From assembly GCF_050176255.1 (NCBI RefSeq), contig NZ_JBFXIE010000013.1: DNA of 64,000 bases. One strand, given 5' to 3'. Below, piece after piece: positions 53,597-63,114 of the stretch. The notes beneath the pieces were generated by a model that was not told the DNA's origin, searched no databases, and saw only the letters and a program-made list of their open reading frames with translations. The position numbers were made by a program, and so were the translations under genes. The DNA is from JBFXIE01 sp050176255 (lineage in GTDB: Bacteria > Pseudomonadota > Gammaproteobacteria > Burkholderiales > Burkholderiaceae_C). Position 1 is the first letter of the stretch, and every line of letters begins with the position of its first letter.

Positions 53597-53956
53597 ATGA
53601 GCAGTCCATCCACAGCGCCGCGCCCCAGCGTGATGCAGCTGAACATCAAGGAAAAGGCCGCCCTGTACGCGGCCTACATCCCGTTCTTCGAAGGGGGCGG
53701 CATTTTCGTGGCTACGCCGCGCGAGTACCGGCTTGGCGACGACGTGTACGTGTTGCTCACGCTGCCCGACGACCCGCAGCGCTACCCCGTGGCCGGCCGC
53801 GTGGCCTGGGTGACGCCCGCGCGTGCTTCAGGCAACCGCACGCAGGGCGTGGGGATTCAGTTCCCCAAGGATGAAAAGTCCCGCCAACTCAAGCACAAGA
53901 TCGAAGAAGTGCTGGGCACCGCGCTTGGGTCAGAGCGGCCCACGCAGACCATGTGA
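53597..53956 (+). CDS. pilZ: PilZ domain protein (type IV pilus assembly type)
   Basis: 119-aa PilZ domain protein. The core is KAALYAAYIPFFEGGGIFVATPREYRLGDDVYVLLTLP and RYPVAGRVAWVTPA, then GVGIQF. The RxxxR arginines used for cyclic-di-GMP binding are absent, as in PilZ proteins that act in type IV pilus formation. The ATG at 53597 gives MSSPSTAPRPSVMQLNIKEKA; the gene lies 32 bases after holB. A strong terminator follows. Confidence 0.88.
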   Translation: MSSPSTAPRPSVMQLNIKEKAALYAAYIPFFEGGGIFVATPREYRLGDDVYVLLTLPDDPQRYPVAGRVAWVTPARASGNRTQGVGIQFPKDEKSRQLKHKIEEVLGTALGSERPTQTM

Positions 53957-53987
53957 ACCGGCGGCCCCGCCGGGCGCCAACGTGTGT

Positions 53988-54025
53988 GCCGACCGTTGCT
54001 ACAGGTCGGCTTTTTTGTTTTTTTG
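53988..54025 (+). terminator. Strong intrinsic terminator just before tatD
   Basis: GCCGACC (53988-53994), loop GTTGCTACA, GGTCGGC (54004-54010), then TTTTTTGTTTTTTTG. The T tract reaches to 9 bases before the tatD ATG and takes the place of a Shine-Dalgarno sequence. Confidence 0.9.
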
Positions 54026-54033
54026 ATTGCACC

Positions 54034-54840
54034 ATGTTTGTTGACTCCCACTGCCACCTGAACTTTCCTGAGCTGGCCAGCCAGCTGCCGCAAATCCGTC
54101 AGGCCATGCAGGATGCGCAGGTGGATCGGGCGCTGTGCATCTGCACCACGATGGAAGAGTTTGCCGCCGTGCACGGCCTGGCGACTGCGTACGACAACTT
54201 CTGGGCCACCGTGGGCGTGCATCCTGACAACGAAGGCGTGACCGAGCCCACTGTGCAGGACTTGCTCGATCGCGCCGCGCTGGCGCGCGTGGTGGCCATT
54301 GGCGAGACCGGGCTGGACTACTACGGCATGGAAGACCGCAAGGGCGGGCGCACCATTGCCGACCTGGAGTGGCAGCGCGAGCGCTTTCGCACCCACATCC
54401 GCGCCGCGCGGGCCTGTGCCAAACCACTGGTCATCCACACGCGCAGCGCGTCTGCTGACACCCTGGCCATCCTGCGCGAGGAGGGCGAGGACGGCCCCGG
54501 CAACCGCGCCGGCGGCGTGTTCCACTGTTTCACCGAGACCGCACAAGTGGCCCGCGCAGCGCTGGATCTTGGTTTTTACATCTCGTTTTCCGGGATCATC
54601 ACCTTCAAGAATGCGCAAGACCTGCGCGACGTGGCGGCCTTCGTGCCCCTGGATCGCCTGCTCATCGAGACCGACAGCCCCTACCTGGCGCCCGTGCCAT
54701 ACCGGGGCAAGACCAACAACCCTTCCTACGTACCCTTTGTGGCGCAGCAGATCGCGGCGGTGAAGGGGCTGCCGCTGCAGGACGTGGCGCAGGCCACCAG
54801 CCGCAATTTTGAGCAACTGTTTTTCCGGGAGGCCGCATGA
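54034..54840 (+). CDS. tatD: TatD-family DNase
   Basis: 268-aa metal-dependent nuclease (TIM barrel). Metal ligands: DSHCHLNF near the N-terminus, GETGLDYYG, VIHTRSA, VFHCF and IETDSPYLAPVP. The ATG at 54034 starts the conserved MFVDSHCH and is preceded by GATTGCACC after a terminator T tract, with no ribosome-binding site. Expression must use readthrough or an internal promoter, which is unusual for a housekeeping gene. The ankyrin gene overlaps its end (ATGA). Confidence 0.93.
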   Translation: MFVDSHCHLNFPELASQLPQIRQAMQDAQVDRALCICTTMEEFAAVHGLATAYDNFWATVGVHPDNEGVTEPTVQDLLDRAALARVVAIGETGLDYYGMEDRKGGRTIADLEWQRERFRTHIRAARACAKPLVIHTRSASADTLAILREEGEDGPGNRAGGVFHCFTETAQVARAALDLGFYISFSGIITFKNAQDLRDVAAFVPLDRLLIETDSPYLAPVPYRGKTNNPSYVPFVAQQIAAVKGLPLQDVAQATSRNFEQLFFREAA

Positions 54841-55514
54841 CCGTCATGCAACGCCGCAGCGCAATGGCCTGGCTGGCCCTGGCCGCAGTGGCCGGGCCGG
54901 CATGGGCCGATTCTTACGATGATTTTTTTCGTGCCGTGGCCCTCGACGATGCAGGCACCGTGGCTGCCTTGCTGCGCCGCGGGTTCGACCCCAACGCGCG
55001 TGACACCCGCGGCCAGCCAGCGCTGGTGCGCGCGCTGCACGAAGAGGCCCACAAGGTCGCCGCGGTGCTGATCGAGGCCAAGGGCCTGCAGGTAGAGGCG
55101 CGCAACGCCAAGGACGAGAGCGCCTTGATGATGGCTGCGCTGCGCGGCAACATGCCAGCGGCGCGTGCATTGATCGCACGCGATGCCGATGTCAACAAGA
55201 CCGGCTGGGCGCCGCTGCACTACGCGGCGTCCTGCACCACGCAGGATGCACCCGCCATGGTGGCGCTGCTGCTGGAGCATCACGCCTACATCGACGCGGC
55301 ATCGCCCAACGGCACCACGCCGCTGATGATGGCCGTGCTCTACGGCACGGGCGACGCGGCGCGTTTGCTGCTGCGAGAGGGGGCAGACCCCACGCTGAAG
55401 AACCAGCTGGGTCTGTCCGCAGTGGACTTTGCCATGCGCGCCAATCGCCAGGACATGGTGCAGCTGCTGGCCGAAGCGGTGCGCCAGCGCCAGCCGAATC
55501 GGGGCAAGTGGTAG
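54837..55514 (+). CDS. Exported ankyrin-repeat protein
   Basis: 225-aa protein with a signal peptide (RRSAMAWLALAAVAGPAWADS, cleavage after AWA) followed by four to five ankyrin repeats, for example DTRGQPALVRALHEEAHKVAAVLIEAKG, ARNAKDESALMMAALRGNMPAARALI and GWAPLHYAASC. Probably a periplasmic protein-binding module; its target is unknown. It starts within the tatD stop (ATGA) and is convergent with the second diguanylate cyclase gene. Confidence 0.87.
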   Translation: MTVMQRRSAMAWLALAAVAGPAWADSYDDFFRAVALDDAGTVAALLRRGFDPNARDTRGQPALVRALHEEAHKVAAVLIEAKGLQVEARNAKDESALMMAALRGNMPAARALIARDADVNKTGWAPLHYAASCTTQDAPAMVALLLEHHAYIDAASPNGTTPLMMAVLYGTGDAARLLLREGADPTLKNQLGLSAVDFAMRANRQDMVQLLAEAVRQRQPNRGKW

Positions 55515-55572
55515 GTGGCTGGGAACTGGGGCGCGGTTGGCCGGGGGCGCGGCGCTTGAAGGGGGAATGAGT

Positions 55573-57579
55573 TCAGGCGGCTGCGCAGGCCACTGCGCGG
55601 TCTCGCCCAGCTTTTTTGGCAGCATAGAGGGCCACATCGGCCTGCTCGAACAGGGTTTGGGCCGCTTCGGTGGCGCTGGGCCGGTTCGATGCTGTGGCCG
55701 CCGCGGCGTGGGCCGGGTGTATGCACGCCGCCCCGATGCTGATGGTGACATGCCCGCGCCCCTGTGCGGCCGAGTGCTCGATATCCAGCGCGCGTACAGC
55801 TTTCAGCATGCGTTCGGCCAGGGCCTGCGCCTGGGGAGCGTCGCATTCGGGCAGCAGCACGGCAAATTCTTCGCCGCCGTAGCGCGCCACCAGCTCGCCT
55901 TCGCGGCCTGCCGATTCGGCCAGCGCCTGCGCTACCTGTTGCAGGCAGCGGTCTCCCGCCAGATGGCCGTATTGATCGTTGTAGGCCTTGAAGTGATCCA
56001 CATCGATCATCAATAGCGACAGCGCTGCGCCGCTGCGCAGGCTGCGATGCCACTCGCGGGCCACGGCCTCGTCCAGCGCCCTGCGGTTGGCAACCTGTGT
56101 CAGGGGGTCCAGGCGCACCTGGGCCTCGAGGGCCGCGCGGTAGTGGGCCAGCTCTTGTTCGGTCTGCTTGCGCGCGGTGATGTCTTGCACCGTGCCGGTC
56201 ATGCGGGCGATGTCGTCGTGCCCGGCGTCGGTTTCGTATTCGCCCCACACCTGTATCCAGCGCAGTTGCTGGTCCTTGGCGCGGCGAATGCGGTATTGGG
56301 TGTGCAAAGGGGTGCGCTGTTGCATGGCCTGCTGGTGCGTGGCCAGTACCTGTGGGCGCTCGTCTGGCTCCAGCAGTTGCACCCATTGGCGCAGCGTCAT
56401 GGTGCGGTCTGGGCTCATGCCGAAAATCTGGCTGGCCATGCGGGACATGAGAAATTCCTGACGGCCAGGCTCATAGGCGAAGTAACCGATGGTTGCGGCT
56501 CTCTGGCCGTTTTCCAGCCAGCGCATGTGGCGCTCCAGATTGGTTTTCAGGGCGCGCTCGCGCCGCCAGGCGTTCCATTGCCAATACGCCGCCACCAGGC
56601 CCGCCAGCAGTAGCGCCAGAACGATGGGCAGGCTCAGGGACAGCCATTCGCGCGTGCGCACATCGCCAAAGGCCTCGTCCACGTCCACCTTGGAGATCAC
56701 CAGCCAGGGCGAGTCGGCCACGGTGCTGATCACTGCCAATACTTCTGCGCCGCGATGGTCACGCCCGTACAGTACGCCGCGCTCGCCGTTGGCAGCCTGC
56801 ACGGCCGGGTTGTCACGCTGGCGCAAGGGCAGACGCAACGGCAGCAGGTCTTCGCCGCGCTGGCGCACGGGGCTGAGAAATTCGACCGCGTCGCCGCTGC
56901 GCAGCACCAGGGCGGATTCGGCAGTTTTGCTGGGCGTGGGCCAGTCGTGCAGCAAGGGGTAGAGCGTGGCGCGCACATCGCTGACCAGCCACACAGCGCC
57001 CACGGGCTCGACCCCGTCATACAGCGGCGCCACCATGCCAAAAAACGGAAAGGCAAAAAATGCGTCGCGGCGCGGCTCGACCGGCGTGGCCTGAGCCTGC
57101 GCGATGGCGCGCTGCAGGGCCTGCAGATCGGGTGCGGGCAGGCTGGCACCCTGAGCACCATCGCTGGGCGACAGGCGCAAGCGCCCCTGCAAGTCCACCA
57201 GGTGGACGGCGCTGTAGCGGGCACGCTCTTGCAAAATGCGCAGCCTGTTGAGCACGGGTGCTGCTTGCGCGTCGGTGGGTTGGGCCAGCCAGCGGGCCAC
57301 CGCCTGAGCGTAGGCCGCATCGTCGGACAGCGCCATTGCGTCTGACCAGCGCCGCTCGCGCCACTCGGCCACGCTCTTGGTCTGCAACTGGTTGATGGCC
57401 TGCAGCTCCCACTCTGCCTGGTGGCGAAAGGCGATTTCGCGCTGCTGGTAGATGGCCTGCAGGCTCCAGCCCACGGCGCACAGCACCAGCAGGGCCAGCA
57501 AGACCAGCAGTGGCATCACGTGCGGACCTCTGCGAAGGGCTCGCCGTCGTGGCGCTTTGGTGGGCGAGGGCGCGGGCAT
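55573..57579 (-). CDS. Membrane-bound PAS-GGDEF diguanylate cyclase (second)
   Basis: 668-aa sensor. Two membrane segments (about 22-42 and 314-336) bracket a large periplasmic domain of about 270 residues that resembles a double-Cache sensor. A PAS domain (about 355-475) and a GGDEF domain follow. The active site GGEEF at 568-572 is intact. The residues at the I-site position are REGE (559-562), a glutamate in place of the aspartate, so product inhibition may be weaker than in the cyclase at 20907. The ATG at 57579 is the first plausible start. Its stop faces the ankyrin gene. Confidence 0.9.
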   Translation of the reverse strand: MPAPSPTKAPRRRALRRGPHVMPLLVLLALLVLCAVGWSLQAIYQQREIAFRHQAEWELQAINQLQTKSVAEWRERRWSDAMALSDDAAYAQAVARWLAQPTDAQAAPVLNRLRILQERARYSAVHLVDLQGRLRLSPSDGAQGASLPAPDLQALQRAIAQAQATPVEPRRDAFFAFPFFGMVAPLYDGVEPVGAVWLVSDVRATLYPLLHDWPTPSKTAESALVLRSGDAVEFLSPVRQRGEDLLPLRLPLRQRDNPAVQAANGERGVLYGRDHRGAEVLAVISTVADSPWLVISKVDVDEAFGDVRTREWLSLSLPIVLALLLAGLVAAYWQWNAWRRERALKTNLERHMRWLENGQRAATIGYFAYEPGRQEFLMSRMASQIFGMSPDRTMTLRQWVQLLEPDERPQVLATHQQAMQQRTPLHTQYRIRRAKDQQLRWIQVWGEYETDAGHDDIARMTGTVQDITARKQTEQELAHYRAALEAQVRLDPLTQVANRRALDEAVAREWHRSLRSGAALSLLMIDVDHFKAYNDQYGHLAGDRCLQQVAQALAESAGREGELVARYGGEEFAVLLPECDAPQAQALAERMLKAVRALDIEHSAAQGRGHVTISIGAACIHPAHAAAATASNRPSATEAAQTLFEQADVALYAAKKAGRDRAVACAAA

Positions 57580-57634
57580 GATGGGAGCTGTGGCAGCTTT
57601 GGTAGTCGGCAGCGAGTAAGGAAACTATGGAACT

Positions 57635-59224
57635 ATGTCAGACTTTGTGACTTCCGTAGTGCTTCGAGATGTTTGCCGAGGTGGCCTAATTGTCTTGCGG
57701 CACTGCCCAATAGGCTTGTCTGTGTTTCCTTCGCGTCCGTTCATTCTGACTTGTTGCCTGGCCTGTCTGGCCCTGTTGCTGGCTGCCCTGGCACCGCCAG
57801 CCCAGGCCCAGGCGGCGCGGCGTGGTTTGTCCGTCAACATCTCGCTGGAGCCCGACAGCCTGGATCCCACGTCTTCGTCGGGCGCCTCGGTGGCTCAGGT
57901 GGTTCACACCACGGTGCTCGAAGGCCTGATGAAGGTCGAAGAAAACGGCGCCACCACGCCCTTGTTGGCGCAGTCCTGGAGCCAGGACAAGGATGGAAAA
58001 GCCTACACCTTCCAGCTGCGCCAGGGGGTGCGCTTCCATGACGGCTCGCCGCTGGACGCTGCTGCCGTCAAGTTCTCGTTTGAGCGCGCCAAGGCGCCAG
58101 GATCGACCAACAAGGCGCGCAGGGCGCTGTTTGACAACATCGTGCGCATCGACATTCCCGACCCGCACACCGTAGTGCTGGTGCTGGCAAGGCCTGATGC
58201 CAATTTGCTGCTGCGCCTGGGCGAGAGTGGCGCCGTGGTGCTGCACCCTGACAGCGCCGCCCGGGCTGCCACCCGGCCCGTCGGCACCGGGCCGTACCGT
58301 CTGCAGGAGTGGGTGCCTGGCAGGCACATCACCCTGGTCAAGGCCGATACCTACCGCGAGCCGGACAAAGCACGCATCGATCGGGTGACCTTCCGCTTCA
58401 TTCACGACCCGGCGCAGCAGGAGGCGGTGGTACGCACCGGCGAGATCGACCTGATTTTCAACTTTGCCACGCACAACGTGCGTCGTTTCCAGGGCGACAG
58501 CCGCTATCACGTTCTGGTGGGCACGTCGGGCGGCAAGGGTCTGCTGGCTTTCAACCACCGGCGGGCGCCGCTAGATGATGTGCGCGTGCGTCGCGCCATT
58601 ACGCACGCCATCGACCGCGAGGCCTTCATCCGCAACGTGCTGGAAGGCCGGGGCAGTGCCATCGGCAGCCACGCCAGCCCCACCGAACCCGGCTATGTGC
58701 ACCTGGCCGGCCAGTACCCCTACGACCCCGAGCGTGCCCGGGCCCTGCTGCAAGAGGCCGGCATCAAACTGCCGCTGCAATTGACGCTGAGCCTGCCGCC
58801 CACCCCCTACGCCCACATGGGCGGCCCGGTGCTGGCGGCCTACCTTGCCAAAGTGGGCATCGAGGTCAAGCTGGAAAAACTCAGCTGGGCGCAGTGGCTG
58901 TCCGGGCCGTTCAGGGGGCAGTTTGACCTGACGTTGATCAATCACGTCGAGCCGCTGGACTACCAGATCTATGTCGACCCGCAGTACTACTTTGGCTACG
59001 ACAGCGCGGCGTTTCGCGATCTGATTCAGCGCCACGCCAGCAGCGCCAATGCGCGCGAGCGCCAGCTGCTGTTTGCGCAATTGCAGCGACATCTGGCCAA
59101 CGATGCCGTCAATGCCTGGATTTTTGCCCCCCAGGTGGCTACCGTGGCCCGCAAGGGGCTGCGCGGGGTCTGGATGAACTACCCCATTTTTGTGCACGAC
59201 GTTGCAGCCATGTGGTGGGAATGA
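57635..59224 (+). CDS. Family-5 (peptide/oligopeptide-type) ABC solute receptor
   Basis: 529-aa periplasmic binding protein of the SBP_bac_5 family. A hydrophobic segment ILTCCLACLALLLAALAPPAQAQA (about 37-60) is the signal peptide core. Family blocks are SLEPDSLDPTSSSG, EGLMKVEENG, GVRFHDGSPLDAAAVKFSFERA and VGTGPYRLQEW. The ATG at 57635 gives a long n-region; TTG at 57716 or GTG at 57722 would give a more typical signal peptide. No permease or ATPase genes accompany it, so it is an orphan receptor with unknown ligand. Confidence 0.85.
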   Translation: MSDFVTSVVLRDVCRGGLIVLRHCPIGLSVFPSRPFILTCCLACLALLLAALAPPAQAQAARRGLSVNISLEPDSLDPTSSSGASVAQVVHTTVLEGLMKVEENGATTPLLAQSWSQDKDGKAYTFQLRQGVRFHDGSPLDAAAVKFSFERAKAPGSTNKARRALFDNIVRIDIPDPHTVVLVLARPDANLLLRLGESGAVVLHPDSAARAATRPVGTGPYRLQEWVPGRHITLVKADTYREPDKARIDRVTFRFIHDPAQQEAVVRTGEIDLIFNFATHNVRRFQGDSRYHVLVGTSGGKGLLAFNHRRAPLDDVRVRRAITHAIDREAFIRNVLEGRGSAIGSHASPTEPGYVHLAGQYPYDPERARALLQEAGIKLPLQLTLSLPPTPYAHMGGPVLAAYLAKVGIEVKLEKLSWAQWLSGPFRGQFDLTLINHVEPLDYQIYVDPQYYFGYDSAAFRDLIQRHASSANARERQLLFAQLQRHLANDAVNAWIFAPQVATVARKGLRGVWMNYPIFVHDVAAMWWE

Positions 59225-59274
59225 AGTCCTGCCCGCCGGGCTTTTGAGGCGGCCGGCGGCCAGCGCTGCTGCCC

Positions 59275-61071
59275 TCAGTGCGTACCCGTGTGGCTTTGCA
59301 GCCGCGCATACAGGCCGCCGCGGGCCAGCAGTTCGGTGTGCGTGCCTTGCTCGGCGATGCGGCCGCGCTCCATGACCACCACGCGGTCGGCGTGTTCGAT
59401 GGTGGACAGCCGGTGCGCAATCACCAGCGTGGTGCGCCCGCGCATCAGGCGCTGCAGGGCGTCCTGCACCAGGCGCTCGGACTCGGTGTCCAGTGCCGAC
59501 GTGGCCTCATCCAGTATCAGGATGGGTGCGTCTTTGTACAGCGCCCGCGCAATCGCCAGCCGCTGGCGCTGCCCGCCCGACAGTTGCGTGGCGTTGTGCC
59601 CTACCACCGTGTGCATGCCCTGGGGCAGTGCGGCCACGTAATCGGCCAGGTTGGCAGCTTGCAGGCAGCTTTGCACCCGCTGCTCATCGACTACAGCGCC
59701 CAGCGCCACGTTGGCGGCAATGCTGTCGTTGAACATCACCACGTCCTGGCTCACCATGGCAAATTGCGCGCGCAGGCTGGGCAGGGCCCATTGCTCGGCC
59801 GGGACATCGTCCAGCAGCACCTGACCATTGGTCGGCGCAATGAAACGCGGCAGCAGGTTGACCAGCGTGGTCTTGCCCGCACCCGATGCGCCGACCAGCG
59901 CCACTACCTCGCCAGGGTGGATCTCAAGGTTTACCCCGTCCAGCGCGGGCGCGTGCTCGGCGTTGAAAGACACGGTCACGTCGCGCAGGGCCAGGGCGCC
60001 CTGGGCCCGCTGCACGGCATGTGTGCCGCCGGATTCGGCAGGCGCGTCGTTCAGCAGCGCCAGGCCGCGCTCCAGCGCCGCCACGCCGCGGGTGATCGGG
60101 TTGGCCACGTCGGCCAGGCGGCGAATGGGGGAGATCAACATCAGCATGGCGGCGATGAAAGACGCGAAGCCGCCCACGGTCACATTCTGGGCACCCTGGG
60201 CGCCCTGGCCGTGGCTTTGCCATAGGGCGATGCAGATCACCGCCGACAGCGCGCCTGCAGCCAGCAACTGCGTGGTGGGCGTCATGGCGGCGGAGGCAAT
60301 CGTGGACTTGATGGCCAGTCGGCGCAGGCGGCGGCTGAGTTCATCAAAGCGGCCGGCCTGCGCGGCCTGCGCACCGTGCAGGCGCACCATGCGGTGGGCC
60401 AGCACGTTCTCCTCGACCACATAGGCCAGGTCGTCGGTGGCCTGCTGGCTGCTTTTGGTGACTTTGTACAGACGCCGCGACAGCGTCTTCATGACCCAGG
60501 CCACGCCGGGCACCAGCACGGCCACGATCAGCGTGAGCTGCCAGTTCAGGTAGAGCAGGTAGCCCAGCAGCGCGATCAGCGTGAAGCCGTCGCGCGACAG
60601 GCTCATGAGTGCCTGCACCAGCGAACTGAAGCCTGTCTGCACCTCATACACCACGGTGTTGGACAACGCGCTGGCCGATTGGCGTTGAAACAATCCCATG
60701 TCGGCGGCCAGCAGTCGCTCGAACAGTGCGGTGCGCAGCCGCAGCATTCCCTCATTCGCAATCCGCGTGATGGCGTACTGGGTGGTGAACTGCGCCAGCC
60801 CCCGCACCACAAACACGCCGATGATCGCCACGGGAACCATCCACAAGTCCAATGATCCTTCCGTGAAACCCTGATCCAGCAAGGGTTTGAGCAGTGCAGG
60901 AATCAAGGGCTCGGTGGCCGCGGCCACCACGGTGGCCAGCAAGGCAATAGTCCAGGCCAGACGCTGGTAGCCAAAGTACACATGAAGACGCCGCAGCCGC
61001 GCCAGCAGGGGAGGTTGTGGCGTGCTGTCGGGCGGCGAGGTCTTCGTGGTGCTAAGGTTCGGATCTTGCAT
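59275..61071 (-). CDS. msbA: MsbA-like lipid A export ABC transporter
   Basis: 598-aa half-transporter with an N-terminal membrane domain (six segments in the first 310 residues) fused to an ATPase: Walker A GASGAGKT at 394-401, signature LSGGQRQR at 497-504, Walker B ILILDEATSALD at 517-528. Architecture and length fit MsbA, which flips lipid A-core across the inner membrane. Close exporters cannot be excluded without a search. It is divergent from tolB. Confidence 0.9.
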   Translation of the reverse strand: MQDPNLSTTKTSPPDSTPQPPLLARLRRLHVYFGYQRLAWTIALLATVVAAATEPLIPALLKPLLDQGFTEGSLDLWMVPVAIIGVFVVRGLAQFTTQYAITRIANEGMLRLRTALFERLLAADMGLFQRQSASALSNTVVYEVQTGFSSLVQALMSLSRDGFTLIALLGYLLYLNWQLTLIVAVLVPGVAWVMKTLSRRLYKVTKSSQQATDDLAYVVEENVLAHRMVRLHGAQAAQAGRFDELSRRLRRLAIKSTIASAAMTPTTQLLAAGALSAVICIALWQSHGQGAQGAQNVTVGGFASFIAAMLMLISPIRRLADVANPITRGVAALERGLALLNDAPAESGGTHAVQRAQGALALRDVTVSFNAEHAPALDGVNLEIHPGEVVALVGASGAGKTTLVNLLPRFIAPTNGQVLLDDVPAEQWALPSLRAQFAMVSQDVVMFNDSIAANVALGAVVDEQRVQSCLQAANLADYVAALPQGMHTVVGHNATQLSGGQRQRLAIARALYKDAPILILDEATSALDTESERLVQDALQRLMRGRTTLVIAHRLSTIEHADRVVVMERGRIAEQGTHTELLARGGLYARLQSHTGTH

Positions 61072-61193
61072 GGGGCGCGGATTCTACGTTTGGACGGGTG
61101 CGGGCAGGCACAGTTTGTCACAGGGCCTGCTACGCTATGTGTAACATGCAAGGCTGCGTTTGCCAGCATTTGACGGCTATTTGATGGTTGCCA

Positions 61194-62525
61194 ATGACGA
61201 TTGACCGAACTCCCAACTTATCCCACTCTTTCCCGGACGGCGCCCGCGGTCTGCGCGTCACGCGGCGCCATGCAGTCGCCGCCGTCACCTGCGGAGCCGC
61301 CGCGCCCGCATTTGCGCAGTTTCGCGTCGAGATCACGGGCGTGGGCCTGACACAGCTGCCCATCGCCATTGCGCCCTTGCGCGGCGAATCGCAGTCGCCG
61401 CAGAAAATCTCCGCCATCGTGCAGGCCGATCTGGAGCGCAGCGGCCGCTTTGTCGGCGTGGATGCCGCGGGCGCGGCGCTTGACGAAACCGCCCGCCCTG
61501 ACCTGTCGCTGTGGCGCCAGCGCAAGGCCGATGCGCTCAGCACCGGCAGCGTCACGCGTCTGGCCGATGGCCGCTTTGACGTGCGCTTTCGGCTGTGGGA
61601 CGTGGTCAAGGGCCAGGACCTGGGCGGGCAAAGCTACGTTGTCACCCAGGGCGATCTGCGCCTGGTGGCCCACCGCATCGCGGACTTCATCTACGAAAAG
61701 CTCACCGGTGAGCGCGGTATTTTTTCCACCCGCATTGCTTATGTCACCAAGACCGGCTCGCGCTATAGCCTGTGGGTGGCCGATGCCGACGGCGAGAACG
61801 CGCAGTCGGCGCTTTCCAGTCCCGAGCCCATCATCTCGCCGGCCTGGTCGCCCACCGGCGCGCAACTGGCCTATGTGTCTTTCGAGTCGCGCAAGCCCGT
61901 CGTTTATGTACATGACGTAGCCACCGGACGCCGCCGGTTGATCGCCAACTTCCGCGGTTCCAACAGCGCGCCGGCCTGGTCGCCCGATGGTCGCACGCTG
62001 GCCGTTACGCTCAGTCGCGACGGCGGCTCGCAGCTCTACACCATCGACGCCAATGGCGGCGAGCCGCGCCGCCTGATGCAAAGTAGTGGCATCGACACAG
62101 AACCCACGTTTTCCAGCGACGGGCGCAGCATCTACTTTGTGAGTGACCGCGGCGGCTCACCGCAGATCTACCGTGTGGATGCCAGCGGAGGCAATGCCCA
62201 GCGCATCACGTTCAATGGCAACTACAACATCTCGCCCAGCGTCAGCCGGGACGGCCAGTGGCTTGCCTACATCTCGCGCGTCGGCGGCGGCTACAAACTG
62301 CACGTGATGGATCTGCAGTCGGGCGCCGTGAACGCGGTGACAGACACAACTTCAGACGAAAATCCAAGCTTTGCGCCCAACAGTCGGCTCATCGTTTACG
62401 CCACCCAGCAGCAGGGACGCGAAGCCCTGATGACCACTACGCTCGATGGCAAGATCAAGGCACGCCTTGCGGGTCAGGGTGGTGACATTCGCGAACCCGA
62501 CTGGGGTCCGTTCCAAAAGCAGTAA
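61194..62525 (+). CDS. tolB: Tol-Pal system protein TolB
   Basis: 443-aa periplasmic beta-propeller protein that links Pal to the inner-membrane Tol complex. The propeller repeats include LWVADADGENAQ, VYVHDVATGRRRL, LYTIDANGGEPRR and IYRVDASGGNAQR. The N-terminal signal has an Arg pair (TRRHAVAAV...APAFA) close to a Tat-type motif. The ATG at 61194 (MTIDRTPNL) is used; a TTG six bases earlier is possible. It starts the tolB-pal-cpoB unit without the tolQRA genes in the window. Confidence 0.94.
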   Translation: MTIDRTPNLSHSFPDGARGLRVTRRHAVAAVTCGAAAPAFAQFRVEITGVGLTQLPIAIAPLRGESQSPQKISAIVQADLERSGRFVGVDAAGAALDETARPDLSLWRQRKADALSTGSVTRLADGRFDVRFRLWDVVKGQDLGGQSYVVTQGDLRLVAHRIADFIYEKLTGERGIFSTRIAYVTKTGSRYSLWVADADGENAQSALSSPEPIISPAWSPTGAQLAYVSFESRKPVVYVHDVATGRRRLIANFRGSNSAPAWSPDGRTLAVTLSRDGGSQLYTIDANGGEPRRLMQSSGIDTEPTFSSDGRSIYFVSDRGGSPQIYRVDASGGNAQRITFNGNYNISPSVSRDGQWLAYISRVGGGYKLHVMDLQSGAVNAVTDTTSDENPSFAPNSRLIVYATQQQGREALMTTTLDGKIKARLAGQGGDIREPDWGPFQKQ

Positions 62526-62568
62526 ATCCTTCTATTTCCTTGAATCACAGCATTGCAGGAGCATCTCT

Positions 62569-63114
62569 ATGAATAAGTCCCCGTTCAAGCGCGTCTCGAT
62601 GGCGCTCACTATCGCTGCCTTGATGGCAGGTTGCAGCTCCGGCGTCAAGCTTGACGACGTTCCGGTCGAAGACAAGGGCGCCACCTCCACCATGCCCGGC
62701 GGTGCCAACACCGGGGGCGCAGGCCAAAGCGGTGTAGCTCCCGTGGATCTGACCCAGTCGGGTCGCGACGGCGGCGGCCCTGTCGGCGTGGAACGCATCG
62801 TTTATTTCGACTTCGACAGTTTCGTCGTCAAGCCGCAGTTCCAGTCGATGCTGGAAGCCCACGCGCGCTTCCTGAAGGCCTCTTCGGCACGCAAAGTCAT
62901 GATCGAAGGCCACACCGACGAGCGCGGCGGTCGTGAATACAACCTTGCGCTGGGCCAAAAGCGCGCCGAGGCCGTGCGCCGTTCCCTGGGTCTGCTGGGC
63001 GTGCAGGACTTGCAGGTCGAGGCCGTCAGCTTCGGCAAGGAAAAGCCTGCCGTCACGGGGCAGTCGGAAGACGCTCACGCCCAGAACCGCCGCGCTGAAC
63101 TGTCGTACCGCTGA
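62569..63114 (+). CDS. pal: Peptidoglycan-associated lipoprotein Pal
   Basis: Outer-membrane lipoprotein of 181 aa that anchors the envelope to peptidoglycan. Lipobox LMAGC (C22), a Gly/Thr-rich linker, then the OmpA-type peptidoglycan-binding domain (VYFDFDSFVVKPQFQSMLEAHARFL, EGHTDERGGREYNLALGQKRA). TGCAGGAGC provides the ribosome-binding site before the ATG at 62569. Its stop overlaps the start of cpoB. Confidence 0.96.
   Translation: MNKSPFKRVSMALTIAALMAGCSSGVKLDDVPVEDKGATSTMPGGANTGGAGQSGVAPVDLTQSGRDGGGPVGVERIVYFDFDSFVVKPQFQSMLEAHARFLKASSARKVMIEGHTDERGGREYNLALGQKRAEAVRRSLGLLGVQDLQVEAVSFGKEKPAVTGQSEDAHAQNRRAELSYR

Noticed and set aside
53953..54033. N-terminal extension of TatD from a GTG overlapping the pilZ stop
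   Set aside because: It would translate through the terminator stem and T tract, and TatD proteins start at MFVDSHCH.
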